Assembly: GCF_000016285.1 (NCBI RefSeq)
Contig: NC_011988.1
Span: 124,001-188,000, forward strand
From: Allorhizobium ampelinum S4
GTDB lineage: Bacteria; Pseudomonadota; Alphaproteobacteria; Rhizobiales; Rhizobiaceae
DNA length: 64,000 nt
Reading direction: 5' to 3'
In this document: positions 35,443-44,043 of the stretch, in pieces
Layout of the letters: each line of letters opens with the position of its first letter
Numbering within the stretch: position 1 is the first letter of the stretch
The notes under the pieces: generated by a model
The model's database searches: none
The model's input: the letters and a program-made list of their open reading frames with translations, nothing else
Told to the model about the DNA's origin: nothing
Made by a program: the position numbers and the translations under genes

Positions 35443-35785
35443 CTATAACTCCCGTCCTGTGTTGAATTTCCGCCAGTCACCGCCCTGGATTTTTGCTATG
35501 CCTTTGGCCTCTGTGACGGTTGCATGATGGAATAATCCATCGATTAAGTAGAGAAATATTCTTCCCTTCTTTCGACACCGCTTAGAAATTGCGCCTGAGG
35601 GAAGAGCCGGTCGTCTGCTGCCTCTTAACGTCTGAGCGAAAAGCTGGCTGGGATGATCGCTGCGCCATTTCGGTGCTGATTGGGTCGGTTTTTCCCACTT
35701 GGTTTATCAAGACGCAAAATCCTTTCTCGGCCAAACAGCAAATAATCTTACTCTATAGAAAAACTAGACAACCGGAGAAGACGAC
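35443..35785. other. 343-bp divergent intergenic region
   Basis: Separates the sulfhydrylase gene from the Tat-type binding protein. Contains a perfect dyad GATGGA-ATAA-TCCATC (35526-35541), an overlapping partial sulfur box AATCCAT-N7-GTAGAGA (35534-35554) and a half-site ATAGAA at 35755-35760 just before the plus-strand gene. No reliable coding sequence. Confidence 0.5.
35526..35554. promoter_or_regulatory. Overlapping dyads upstream of the sulfhydrylase gene
   Basis: A perfect 6+6 dyad (GATGGA/TCCATC, 4-base spacer) overlaps a partial match to the AATCTAT-N7-ATAGATT box with the same 7-base spacing. It lies 84 bases before the metY-like start. Confidence 0.4.
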
Positions 35786-36799
35786 ATGTCAGGCGACGAA
35801 TTCAACACTGAAATTGGACGGCGTCAGCTCATCAAGCTCTCGGCCTTTGCCGGCGCAGCGGTTGCTGGGGCAAGCCTGCTTGGTGTCAATGCTGCCCATG
35901 CAGCAGATGAAGCTCTCAGCCTGAAGGGCAAACGGATCGGCATCAGCACGGCAGGGACCGACCATTTCTTCGACCTCCAGGCCTATAATGCCCAGATTGC
36001 CGAAGTGAAGCGTCTGGGCGGCGAACCTCTTGCCGTCGATGCGGGCCGTAGCGATGGCAAGCTGGTGGCGCAACTCCAAACCCTGATCGCCCAAAAGCCG
36101 GATGCCATCGTGCAATTGCTCGGCACCTTGACGGTTATCGACCCCTGGCTGAAACGGGCGCGCGACGCTGGCATTCCGGTTCTGACCATCGATGTCGGCT
36201 CCAGCCATTCGCTGAACAATTCGACCTCCGACAATTGGGGCATCGGCAAGGATCTGGCCCTGCAACTGGTCTCTGACATCGGTGGCGAAGGCAATGTCGT
36301 GGTCTTCAATGGCTTTTATGGCGTGACGCCCTGCGCTATCCGCTATGACCAGCTTGTCAACGTCATCAAATATTTCCCGAAGGTCAAGATTATCCAGCCG
36401 GAACTGCGCGACGTCATCCCCAATACCGTGCAGGACGCATTCGCCCAGGTCACCGCCATTCTGAACAAATATCCGGAAAAAGGCTCGATCAAAGCCATCT
36501 GGTCCGCCTGGGACATTCCGCAATTGGGGGCAACCCAGGCGCTGGCGGCAGCCGGGCGCACGGAAATCAAGACCTACGGCGTCGATGGCAGCCCTGAAGT
36601 GTTGCAACTGGTGGCGGACCCGGCCTCGCCTGCCGCCGCCGATGTCGCGCAGCAGCCCGCCGAACTCGGTCGCCAGGCCATTCAGAATGTGGCGCTGCTG
36701 CTGTCCGGCAAGACCTTGCCGCGTGAGAGCTATGTGCCAGCCCTGCTGGCCAACAAGCAGACTGTCAACGAGGTCACCAGGAAGCTCGGGATCGGCTGA
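35786..36799 (+). CDS. CUT2-type substrate-binding protein with twin-arginine signal
   Basis: Periplasmic receptor, 337 residues. The N terminus carries GRRQLIKLSAFAGAAVAG (R12-R13) and ends its leader near AAHA-ADEAL, so export by the Tat pathway is likely, meaning it may fold before export. Mature part: KRIGISTAGTDHFFDLQAYNAQI, QKPDAIVQLLGT, AGIPVLTIDVGSS and IKTYGVDGSPEVLQLV, a Peripla_BP_4 fold. Heads a run with an RbsA-type ATPase and two RbsC-type permeases. CCGGAG precedes the ATG by 10 bases. The ligand is unknown; context suggests an organosulfur compound. Confidence 0.85.
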   Translation: MSGDEFNTEIGRRQLIKLSAFAGAAVAGASLLGVNAAHAADEALSLKGKRIGISTAGTDHFFDLQAYNAQIAEVKRLGGEPLAVDAGRSDGKLVAQLQTLIAQKPDAIVQLLGTLTVIDPWLKRARDAGIPVLTIDVGSSHSLNNSTSDNWGIGKDLALQLVSDIGGEGNVVVFNGFYGVTPCAIRYDQLVNVIKYFPKVKIIQPELRDVIPNTVQDAFAQVTAILNKYPEKGSIKAIWSAWDIPQLGATQALAAAGRTEIKTYGVDGSPEVLQLVADPASPAAADVAQQPAELGRQAIQNVALLLSGKTLPRESYVPALLANKQTVNEVTRKLGIG

Positions 36800-36871
36800 T
36801 CGCCAAGGCAGGGTGTTGGAACGCCACAGCTTATGCCGGGGGCGACAAGCGGCTTTGCGAAGGACATTTTT

Positions 36872-38425
36872 ATGCGTGAGAGACAGCCTGCGGAGGGCGA
36901 TGCAATCCGCTTTCATGGCATTTCCAAACGGTTTGGCGGAGCAAGAGCGCTGGCCGAGGTATCGTTTGGCATTCGCGCTGGAACGATCCATGGGCTTGTC
37001 GGCCAGAATGGCGCGGGAAAATCGACCCTGATCAAGATTCTCGCCGGTCTTCACCGGCAGGATGACGGAACGATCAAGATCGACGGGGTCGCAATACAGA
37101 ATCTGACGCCGCCGCTGGTCGAAAAACTGGGCATCCATTTCATTCATCAGGATCGCCTTCTGGTCTCGTCCTTCACGGTTGGCGAGGCCTTGTTTCTGGG
37201 GTGCGAACCGAAGATTGCCGGCACGCCATTTCTGGATCGGCGCGCGATGAAACGCCAGGCGCAGGCGATTTTGCAGGACTATTTCGGCCTGAGCCTGCCG
37301 ACCAATGCATTGATCGGCGAGCTGACCACCGCGCAAAAGCAGATCGTCCAGATCACACGCGCACTGCTGGCCAAGCCCAAGGTGCTGGTGTTCGACGAAC
37401 CGACGGCGGCGCTGGTGCGGCGCGAGGCCGATATGCTGTTTTCCCTGATTCGACGGCTGCGGGACGAGGGGGTGACGATCGTTTACATCTCGCATTACTT
37501 GGCCGAAATCGAAGCGCTTTGCGACGACGTGACCGTGCTGCGCAATGGTGAGGTCGTTGCCAGCCGCTCGCTTGCCGGTCTTTCGGCAAAACAGATTGCA
37601 ACCCTGATGGTGGAGCGCGATATTGCCGAGATGTTTCCAAAATCGGTCGTCGCCAAGGGCGAGCGCCTGCTGGACGTTCGTGGCTTGACAGCCGAAGGCC
37701 AGTATCAGGACGTGTCCTTCAGCCTGCACCGGGGCGAAGTGCTCGGCATCACCGGTCTTTTAGGCTCCGGTGCCAAGGAACTGTTGCAGACACTGTTTGG
37801 TCTGGAAACAGCAGGCTCGGGCACCATTCAAACGGACGAGACGGTGGTGTCATTCGACAGCCCACATCAGGCCGTGTCGCGCAATCTGGCGCTTGTGCCG
37901 GAAGACCGGCGCGGCAATGGCGTGGCTTTGGACCTCACGGTGGCGGAAAACATCACGCTTGCCAGTCTCGACCGCTTTTCAAGGGCGGGTTTCCTGAAGA
38001 CCGGTCTTGAGAAGAGTGCGGTGGACCGGCTGATCGCGCAATTGCAGATCAAGACGGCAGGCCGCGATGCACCGGTAAGAACCCTGTCCGGTGGCAATCA
38101 ACAGAAGGTGGCGATTGCAAAATGGCTGAGCCGCCAATCGGAAATCTATCTTCTGGACGAGCCGACTGTTGGCGTCGATATCGGCGCGAAAGTCGAAATT
38201 TACCAGCTGATCGGCGAGCTGGTCGAAAAGGGCGCTGGCGTCATCATCCTGTCGTCCGACCTGCCGGAACTGGTTGGCATAACCGACCGGATTCTGGTGT
38301 TTTTCCGGGGTCGGATCACGGCGGAACTCATGTCCAGCCAGACGACGGCGGACGCAGTCTTTGCGAGCGCGACCGGCTCGGATGCCGCAACGGGGTCGAA
38401 GGAAGGATTGCGCCATGTCGGCTGA
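36872..38425 (+). CDS. CUT2-type ABC transporter double ATPase (RbsA-like)
   Basis: Tandem ATPase of the second ribose-type importer, 517 residues from the ATG at 36872 (AAGGACA upstream; 36833 also in frame). Domain 1: Walker A GQNGAGKST, Q-loop FIHQDRLLV, signature LTTAQKQIVQITRALL, Walker B VLVFDEPTAALV. Domain 2: GLLGSGAKE with degenerate Walker A as usual for RbsA, PEDRRGNGV, signature LSGGNQQKVAIAKWL, Walker B IYLLDEPTVGVDIG. Overlaps the first permease by 11 bases. Confidence 0.92.
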   Translation: MRERQPAEGDAIRFHGISKRFGGARALAEVSFGIRAGTIHGLVGQNGAGKSTLIKILAGLHRQDDGTIKIDGVAIQNLTPPLVEKLGIHFIHQDRLLVSSFTVGEALFLGCEPKIAGTPFLDRRAMKRQAQAILQDYFGLSLPTNALIGELTTAQKQIVQITRALLAKPKVLVFDEPTAALVRREADMLFSLIRRLRDEGVTIVYISHYLAEIEALCDDVTVLRNGEVVASRSLAGLSAKQIATLMVERDIAEMFPKSVVAKGERLLDVRGLTAEGQYQDVSFSLHRGEVLGITGLLGSGAKELLQTLFGLETAGSGTIQTDETVVSFDSPHQAVSRNLALVPEDRRGNGVALDLTVAENITLASLDRFSRAGFLKTGLEKSAVDRLIAQLQIKTAGRDAPVRTLSGGNQQKVAIAKWLSRQSEIYLLDEPTVGVDIGAKVEIYQLIGELVEKGAGVIILSSDLPELVGITDRILVFFRGRITAELMSSQTTADAVFASATGSDAATGSKEGLRHVG

Positions 38426-39464
38426 GGTGAATTCCGTTTCGATTGGCGTGAGGTCGCCTATACCCACTGGCACACGTCATAACGGCTCTTCCGAGGCGCG
38501 CGACTTTACCCAGTCCCGCAAGGGTGCTGCCTGGCTGCTGCGGGCCGGTTCCATATTCGGAATCCTCAGTGTCTTCCTGTTTTTTTCGCTGACCGCTCCC
38601 TTCTTCTTCAGTGTCGGCAATCTGGGCAATGTGCTGGCGCAATCGGCCATTCTCGGGGTGCTGGCCTTCGGGCTGACGGTGGTGATTATCGCGGGCGGGT
38701 CGAATGTCGTGACGGGAGGGATCGATCTGTCGCTGGCCGCCAATATGGGCCTCAGTGCTGCGGTCTATGCCAGCCTTGTGCAACTGGGATGGAGCGATGG
38801 TGTTGCCGTTTTGGGGGCGTTGGCCACCGGATTGGTCATCGGTCTCGTCAATGCCTTGGCCGTGGTCATTGTCGGTATTGTGCCGCTTCTGGCAACGCTT
38901 GCGGTGATGAATGTGGTGGCCGGTCTCGAACTGGTGTTAACCCAAAACACCGTCATTCCTGCCTCCACCGATTTTCTCTCACTGCTTTCAGCCACAGGGC
39001 CGTTTGGCCTGCCGGTGCTGGCCTATGTTCTGCTGGGGGCGGCCTTGCTGGTGGGAGCTGTCGTCCAATACACCGCGCTGGGTTTGAGGCTTTACGCGGT
39101 CGGTGAATTTCCGGAAGCCGCAAGGGCGGCGGGCCTCAGGGTCAAAACCCTGACGGCAGGTGCCTTCATCGCCGCGGGTCTGCTGGGCGGTATCGCCGGC
39201 ATCCTCAATACGTCCTATCTCAGCGGCAGTTCCACCGGTGCTGGCGATATCTTGCTGCCCGTCGTGGTGACCACACTGCTGGGCTCGGTCTTTTCACGGC
39301 GGCTGGTGCCAACCATTCCCGGCACGCTGGTTTCGGCGATTTTTGTCGGTGTGCTGATCAATGGATTTCAACTGCTCAATCTGTCGAGCACATTGGTGGC
39401 TGGCGTCCAGGGCGCGCTGATCCTTCTGGTCGTCTCGGCCACCACTTTGCTGCGCAGGAGGTAG
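38415..39464 (+). CDS. CUT2-type ABC transporter permease 1
   Basis: RbsC-like membrane protein, 349 residues from the ATG at 38415. Marks: NLGNVLAQSAILGVLAFGLTVVIIAGGSNVVTGGIDLSLAANMG (the family IDLS motif) and a coupling region YAVGEFPEAARAAGLRVKTLT. Starts inside the ATPase end. A longer frame back to 38361 would lie wholly within the ATPase gene and is unlikely. Confidence 0.9.
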   Translation: MSAEVNSVSIGVRSPIPTGTRHNGSSEARDFTQSRKGAAWLLRAGSIFGILSVFLFFSLTAPFFFSVGNLGNVLAQSAILGVLAFGLTVVIIAGGSNVVTGGIDLSLAANMGLSAAVYASLVQLGWSDGVAVLGALATGLVIGLVNALAVVIVGIVPLLATLAVMNVVAGLELVLTQNTVIPASTDFLSLLSATGPFGLPVLAYVLLGAALLVGAVVQYTALGLRLYAVGEFPEAARAAGLRVKTLTAGAFIAAGLLGGIAGILNTSYLSGSSTGAGDILLPVVVTTLLGSVFSRRLVPTIPGTLVSAIFVGVLINGFQLLNLSSTLVAGVQGALILLVVSATTLLRRR

Positions 39465-39471
39465 GATCATC

Positions 39472-40473
39472 ATGTCAACGGTGGACACGAAGACCTGGAC
39501 GGCTGGGGCCTTGGCGGGTGGCCGCCGTCGCGGTGCATATCTGGCGCGTTATGCGTTGATCTTCGCGATCCTCGTGGTGATTTCGATATTTTCAACGGTG
39601 GCGCCGAGTTTCCTGACGGGCACCAACCTGATGAGCGTATTGGTCAACAATGTCGCCTTGCTCGCCATCGTGTCGATTGCGATGACCTTTGCCGTCGCTT
39701 CCGGCGGCATCGATCTTTCGGTTGCAACGGCGGTGGATTTTGCCAGTTTCACCTTCGTCTCGCTGGTGCTGGGTGGTGTGCCCGTCGGCCTCGCGATGTT
39801 GGCGGCAATCGTCGCTGGCGGACTGGTCGGTGCCTTGAATAGCCTGTTGATTTCGGCAATCGGCATCTCGCCGTTTCTGGCGACGCTTGGAACGCTGTTC
39901 ATCGGCCGCAGCGTGCAGCAATTGCTGACCAATGGCGGCAATCCGGTCTATCTGTCCCAAGCCGCCATTCCGCCAGGCTTTTCGTTTATCGGTCATGGGC
40001 AGCTGCTCGGCGTACCCGTGCCGCTGGTCGTCACGTTCCTGCTGATTGTTTTGACTGTCGTGTTATTGTCAATGACCCGTTTCGGGCGGGTCCTGACGGC
40101 CATCGGCACGCAGGCCAGCGTGGCGCGCTATTCCGGCCTGTCTGTCGCCTCAGTTGTTGCAAGCGCCTACATTCTGGCCGGGCTGATTGCCGCAATTGCC
40201 GGCATTCTTTTGACGGCAACGGTCAATGTCTACATTCCGTCATCCGGCAATGCCTTCCTGCTGAATGCCATTGGCGCAACCTTCATCGGCACCACGCTCC
40301 ATCCGCTGCGTCGGCCCAATGTGATTGGCACCGTGCTCGGCGTTCTGCTGCTTGGCCTCGTCTCGAACGGGTTGTTGCTGTCCGGCTTGAATTTCTATTG
40401 GCAACAGGTTGCAACGGGCCTGCTGATTTTCTCTGTGCTGGCCCTGAGTTCTAAGACGGCGCGCCGGGCGTGA
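39472..40473 (+). CDS. CUT2-type ABC transporter permease 2
   Basis: Second RbsC-like permease, 333 residues. Marks: NLMSVLVNNVALLAIVSIAMTFAVASGGIDLSVATAVDF and RRPNVIGTVLGVLLLGLVSNGLLLSGLNFYWQQVATG. Begins 7 bases after permease 1, suggesting a heterodimeric pore, as in autoinducer-2 (LsrCD) and rhamnose systems. No terminator is visible after it. Confidence 0.9.
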   Translation: MSTVDTKTWTAGALAGGRRRGAYLARYALIFAILVVISIFSTVAPSFLTGTNLMSVLVNNVALLAIVSIAMTFAVASGGIDLSVATAVDFASFTFVSLVLGGVPVGLAMLAAIVAGGLVGALNSLLISAIGISPFLATLGTLFIGRSVQQLLTNGGNPVYLSQAAIPPGFSFIGHGQLLGVPVPLVVTFLLIVLTVVLLSMTRFGRVLTAIGTQASVARYSGLSVASVVASAYILAGLIAAIAGILLTATVNVYIPSSGNAFLLNAIGATFIGTTLHPLRRPNVIGTVLGVLLLGLVSNGLLLSGLNFYWQQVATGLLIFSVLALSSKTARRA

Positions 40474-40713
40474 TCGCAAACATCAATCCCCGGAGTCTGT
40501 CAGGGAAAGCAAGTGTTGCCTTGTTGATGCCGCCTTAGAGGTCACAGGATTGTGCGTCTGCCAGGCAGGCGAAGCCAGTCAGATGCAAAGAAAATTCTAC
40601 TTTAGTCGTAATCTCCGGTAGACCGATCCTTGATGGCTGCGTATGGAGGAACGCCATTGCTCGTGATCGATGCGGCTCTTCAATACGGTGTCGCCAAAAT
40701 AAGGAGCCTCGCC

Positions 40714-41550
40714 ATGCTTGCCGCCACCATGACCAAGACAATCTTCGGTTTTGTTCTCTCTCTATCCGCCCTCGTCGCAACCCAGGCCTCGGCAGATGCC
40801 ACGCTTGACCGTATTAAGGGGCGTGGCAAGCTCACTGTCGGCGTCATCCTGTCTGGCGCACCTTTTGGTTATATCGATCCGAAAAGCCAGGAGCAGAAAG
40901 GGTTTAATGTCGATATTGCCCAGGCGCTGGCTGATGATCTCGGGGTCAAGCTGGAGACGGTGACGGTTACGCCGCCCAACCGCGTGCAGTTTCTCCAGCA
41001 GGGCAAAGTTGATATCCTGATCGCCAATATGCAGTATACCGAAGACCGTGCCAAGGTGCTGGATTTTGTGCCGACGCCTTATGATCGCAGCGGCGGTGCT
41101 GCCGTGGTGCGTAAGGATAGCGGTTTGAAGGATTGGGCGGACCTGAAGGGCAAGCCGGTCTGCGTCTCGCAGGGTTCCAACTATACCCAGCCGCTGATCG
41201 AGGAATACGGCGCGGTCGTCAAGGCGCTGCCGAGCCAGCCGGAATCGCTGTTGGCGCTGCAAGGCGGCAATTGCGTGGCGGCTGTGCATGTCGGCGCAAC
41301 CGTTGGGCTGTTGTTGCAGGATCGCCCGGAGGAATGGAAGGATTATGCCATTCCGTTCCCGACCGAACTGGTTCCCTCGGACTCGGTCATCTGGCTGCGC
41401 AAGGGCGAGGCGGATACCCAGACCGCGCTCGACAACGCCGTTAAAAAACTGCATGTTTCCGGCAAACTGCTCGATTTCGCCAAGTCCAGCCGCCTGCTGA
41501 ATATCGACTATCTCGAGCAGGAACACAAGGCGCTCGCTGCGACCAAGTAA
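40714..41550 (+). CDS. Polar-amino-acid-type (PAAT) periplasmic substrate-binding protein
   Basis: Receptor of family 3 (FliY/GlnH/HisJ fold), 278 residues from the ATG at 40714 with AAGGAG 8 bases upstream. Signal peptide ends at QASA-DATLD. Marks: RIKGRGKLTVGVILSGAPFGYIDP, QKGFNVDIAQALADDLG, RVQFLQQGKVDILIANMQYTEDRAKVLDFVPTPY and LKGKPVCVSQGSNYT. The YTEDRAKVLDF block is the amino-acid carboxylate-binding region of the family, so a cystine-, sulfonate- or other amino-acid-like ligand is plausible. Two permeases and an ATPase follow. Confidence 0.88.
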   Translation: MLAATMTKTIFGFVLSLSALVATQASADATLDRIKGRGKLTVGVILSGAPFGYIDPKSQEQKGFNVDIAQALADDLGVKLETVTVTPPNRVQFLQQGKVDILIANMQYTEDRAKVLDFVPTPYDRSGGAAVVRKDSGLKDWADLKGKPVCVSQGSNYTQPLIEEYGAVVKALPSQPESLLALQGGNCVAAVHVGATVGLLLQDRPEEWKDYAIPFPTELVPSDSVIWLRKGEADTQTALDNAVKKLHVSGKLLDFAKSSRLLNIDYLEQEHKALAATK

Positions 41551-41593
41551 GACGAAGGCGCGGAGATGCTCAGGCATCTTCGACTTCAGAAGA

Positions 41594-41636
41594 TTTCGAA
41601 TATCTCAAACCCATCAAAGGCTTGGGATATTCGAAA
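41594..41636 (-). repeat. Palindromic element, copy 2 (inverted orientation, longest arms)
   Basis: 15-base arms TTTCGAATATCTCAA / TTGGGATATTCGAAA with one mismatch and a 13-nt loop. Read on the minus strand the loop is GCCTTTGATGGGT, matching the TGATG loop of the other two copies. It lies between the binding-protein gene and the first permease and may also act as a transcript-end hairpin. Confidence 0.75.
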
Positions 41637-41711
41637 ATGAAATACGGCGCGTCATTTTCCAAGACTTATGGTACAAGACTCGTGGTATCAGCGGCGCAAC
41701 GGTAGAGACAC

Positions 41712-42458
41712 ATGCAGGATATCAATCTCACCGATCTGTTCGTCCGTCTGACGGGCAGTATCGGTCTTAATTTTGAGTTCCTGGCAACGGGATATGAGGC
41801 GCAGATCTGGCGGGATGGTTTTCTAACCACGCTTTATTTGGTGGCTTTGCTCATTCCCGTCAGTTTGCTGTTTGGTCTCTTGTTTGCCGCCTGCCTGACA
41901 TCGGGCCGGTCATGGCTTTCCGCGCCAGTCCGGGCGTTCGTGGAAGTGACCCGCAATACGCCGACGCTGGTACAGCTGATGTTCAGCTTTCTGGTGTTGA
42001 ACACGGTTGTGTCCAATCTTGTCGGTGGCGCGCAGAACAATCCGCTGACGCCATTTTTCTGGGTGGTTGCTGTGGTGGGCCTGCATGTGGCGGCCTTGCA
42101 CTCCGAAGCGATCCGCGCCGGGATCGAAGCCGTACCGGCCTCGACGATTGAGGCGGCTCGCGGCATTGGCTTCAGCCAGTTCCAGATCCTGCGTTACGTC
42201 GAGGTGCCGCTCGCCTTTCGGGCTTCGCTACCGGCCATCGTCAACAACCTGATCAATCTCGTCAAGCTGACGACGGTCGGCAATGCAATTGCTGTCAGCG
42301 AAATCACCTATGCGTCGATCATGGTCTGGACCCAGCGTGACAATGTCATAGAACTGATGATCGTTATCCTGGCTTTCTTCAGCCTCATCAATCTGGTCGT
42401 CGCCCGCGTCGGCCTTTGGGCAGAGCGCAAGCTCGCTATTCCGGGATATGGGCTATGA
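41712..42458 (+). CDS. PAAT ABC transporter permease 1 (HisM/GlnP-like)
   Basis: 248 residues, about five membrane segments. EVTRNTPTLVQLMFSFLVLN and the EAA loop TIEAARGIGFSQFQILRYVEVPLA are diagnostic of amino-acid importer permeases. Its end overlaps the start of permease 2 (ATGATG). Follows the binding-protein gene after 161 bases with the palindromic element. Confidence 0.92.
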   Translation: MQDINLTDLFVRLTGSIGLNFEFLATGYEAQIWRDGFLTTLYLVALLIPVSLLFGLLFAACLTSGRSWLSAPVRAFVEVTRNTPTLVQLMFSFLVLNTVVSNLVGGAQNNPLTPFFWVVAVVGLHVAALHSEAIRAGIEAVPASTIEAARGIGFSQFQILRYVEVPLAFRASLPAIVNNLINLVKLTTVGNAIAVSEITYASIMVWTQRDNVIELMIVILAFFSLINLVVARVGLWAERKLAIPGYGL

Positions 42459-43237
42459 TGTCGCCAATGCTTCACAACCCTGCGGGCCGCAGCCCCGCGC
42501 TGCGCAATATAGCTCTTGTCGCCTTGCCGCTAGCAATCCTTATCTGGGCATTGGCCGATCTGTCGCTTGGCCGTGAACTGGTGCAATGGCTTCCTTATCT
42601 CGGCTCCGGCTTTGCGATGAACATCGTCATCAGCCTGTCGGCGATGACGCTGGGAAGCGTGCTGGGTATCCTGCTCGGCATGCTGCAAATGGTGCCATTC
42701 CGGCTGGTCCGCTACCCGGCTGCGGTCTATGTGCAGGTGTTTCGCAATGCGCCGCATCTGGTGCTGATCTTTGCGACAACCTATATCTTTCCCTTCGAGA
42801 TCATCGTCTTTGGCAATTATCTGTCCTTTCCCGATTGGGTGAAAGCCATGGTCGGTCTGGCCATCCCGGCAAGCGCCTATATCGCCGAAATCACCCGTGG
42901 TGCCATTCTGTCCATTCCGACCGCGCAATGGGAGGCGGCACAAGGCCTGGGCTTTTCGCGCTGGCAGGCGCTGCGCTGGATCATCCTGCCGCAATGCCTG
43001 CGCCGGTCGCTGCCGCCATGGATGAATGTGCTTGCCTCGATCACCATGGGGACTTCGCTGGCCTCGCTGGTCGGCGTCCATGAACTTCTCCATGCCGCCA
43101 CCGATGCTAGCACGTCCGTGCGGCGGCTTGATTTTACCGTCATTGCCTATGTCGTGGTGATGGCTGCTTTCTTCGCGCTTTGCTACCCGATCGCCCGTCT
43201 GACCCGCCGTCTGGAGCGCCGTTTCAAGGCGGCCTGA
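42455..43237 (+). CDS. PAAT ABC transporter permease 2 (HisQ/GltK-like)
   Basis: 260 residues from the ATG at 42455 (a second ATG follows directly at 42458). Family marks: VFRNAPHLVLIFATTYIF and EAA loop QWEAAQGLGFSRWQALRWIILPQ. Makes a heterodimer with permease 1. The ATPase gene starts 12 bases later. Confidence 0.92.
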   Translation: MMSPMLHNPAGRSPALRNIALVALPLAILIWALADLSLGRELVQWLPYLGSGFAMNIVISLSAMTLGSVLGILLGMLQMVPFRLVRYPAAVYVQVFRNAPHLVLIFATTYIFPFEIIVFGNYLSFPDWVKAMVGLAIPASAYIAEITRGAILSIPTAQWEAAQGLGFSRWQALRWIILPQCLRRSLPPWMNVLASITMGTSLASLVGVHELLHAATDASTSVRRLDFTVIAYVVVMAAFFALCYPIARLTRRLERRFKAA

Positions 43238-43249
43238 GGATTTGAGAGA

Positions 43250-44035
43250 ATGATTGCAAATACCGACAATGCCATCGTCCGTTTGGAAGACGTGCACCTG
43301 TCCTTCGGCCAGACGCAGGTGCTGAAGGGCATCGACCTGACGGTCAACAAGGGCGATGCCGTGTCGATCATCGGTCCCTCCGGCTCGGGCAAATCCACCA
43401 TCCTGCGCTGCATCAACGCGCTGGTGACGGCCCAAAGCGGTCGCATCACCGTGGCGGGGACCCGCGTGGACCAGTTGACCAAGGAAAGCGAACGTATCGC
43501 GCTGCGCAAGCGGGTCGGCATCGTCTTCCAGCAATATAATCTCTTTCCGCACCTGACGGTGCTCGACAATATCATGCTTGCCCCGACCCGCATTCTGGGG
43601 ACGGCAAGACGCGAAGCGGAAAAGGTTGCGCGCGAATTGCTGGACAAGGTGCGGCTTGGCGAAAAGGCCGATGCCTATCCCGGCCAGCTCTCCGGCGGGC
43701 AGCAGCAGCGCGTGGCGATTGCCCGGGCGCTGGCGATGAAACCCGATCTCGTGCTGTTTGACGAGGTCACATCGGCGCTCGATCCTGAAACCGTCGGCGA
43801 GGTTTTGTGGGTGATCCGTGACCTGATCCGCGAGGGTATGACCAGCATTCTCGTCACCCATGAAATGCGCTTTGCCGAAGAGATCAGCGACACCGTGGTA
43901 TTTACCGAGAATGGCCGCATCGTTGGCCAAGGCTCGCCTGAGCAGATCTTCCATAAAAGCGACAATGCGCGCATCCGCCAGTTCGTCGGCGGGTTGTCGG
44001 GCCGGGGTACGGTGCGCGAAGGCGAAGGCATATAG
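43250..44035 (+). CDS. PAAT ABC transporter ATP-binding protein (GlnQ-like)
   Basis: 261 residues. Walker A GPSGSGKST at 42-50, Q-loop VFQQYNLFPHLTVLDNI, signature LSGGQQQRVAIARAL, Walker B LVLFDEVTSALDPE (V in place of the usual P after DE) and H-loop VTHEMRFAEE. Ends 8 bases before the MmgE/PrpD gene, so importer and enzyme are probably co-transcribed. Confidence 0.93.
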   Translation: MIANTDNAIVRLEDVHLSFGQTQVLKGIDLTVNKGDAVSIIGPSGSGKSTILRCINALVTAQSGRITVAGTRVDQLTKESERIALRKRVGIVFQQYNLFPHLTVLDNIMLAPTRILGTARREAEKVARELLDKVRLGEKADAYPGQLSGGQQQRVAIARALAMKPDLVLFDEVTSALDPETVGEVLWVIRDLIREGMTSILVTHEMRFAEEISDTVVFTENGRIVGQGSPEQIFHKSDNARIRQFVGGLSGRGTVREGEGI

Positions 44036-44043
44036 GAGCCGCC

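Noticed and set aside
35443..35785. Possible SAM-II riboswitch before the sulfhydrylase gene, as found upstream of some alphaproteobacterial methionine genes.
   Set aside because: I could not recognise the conserved SAM-II core in the leader; only simple dyads are visible.
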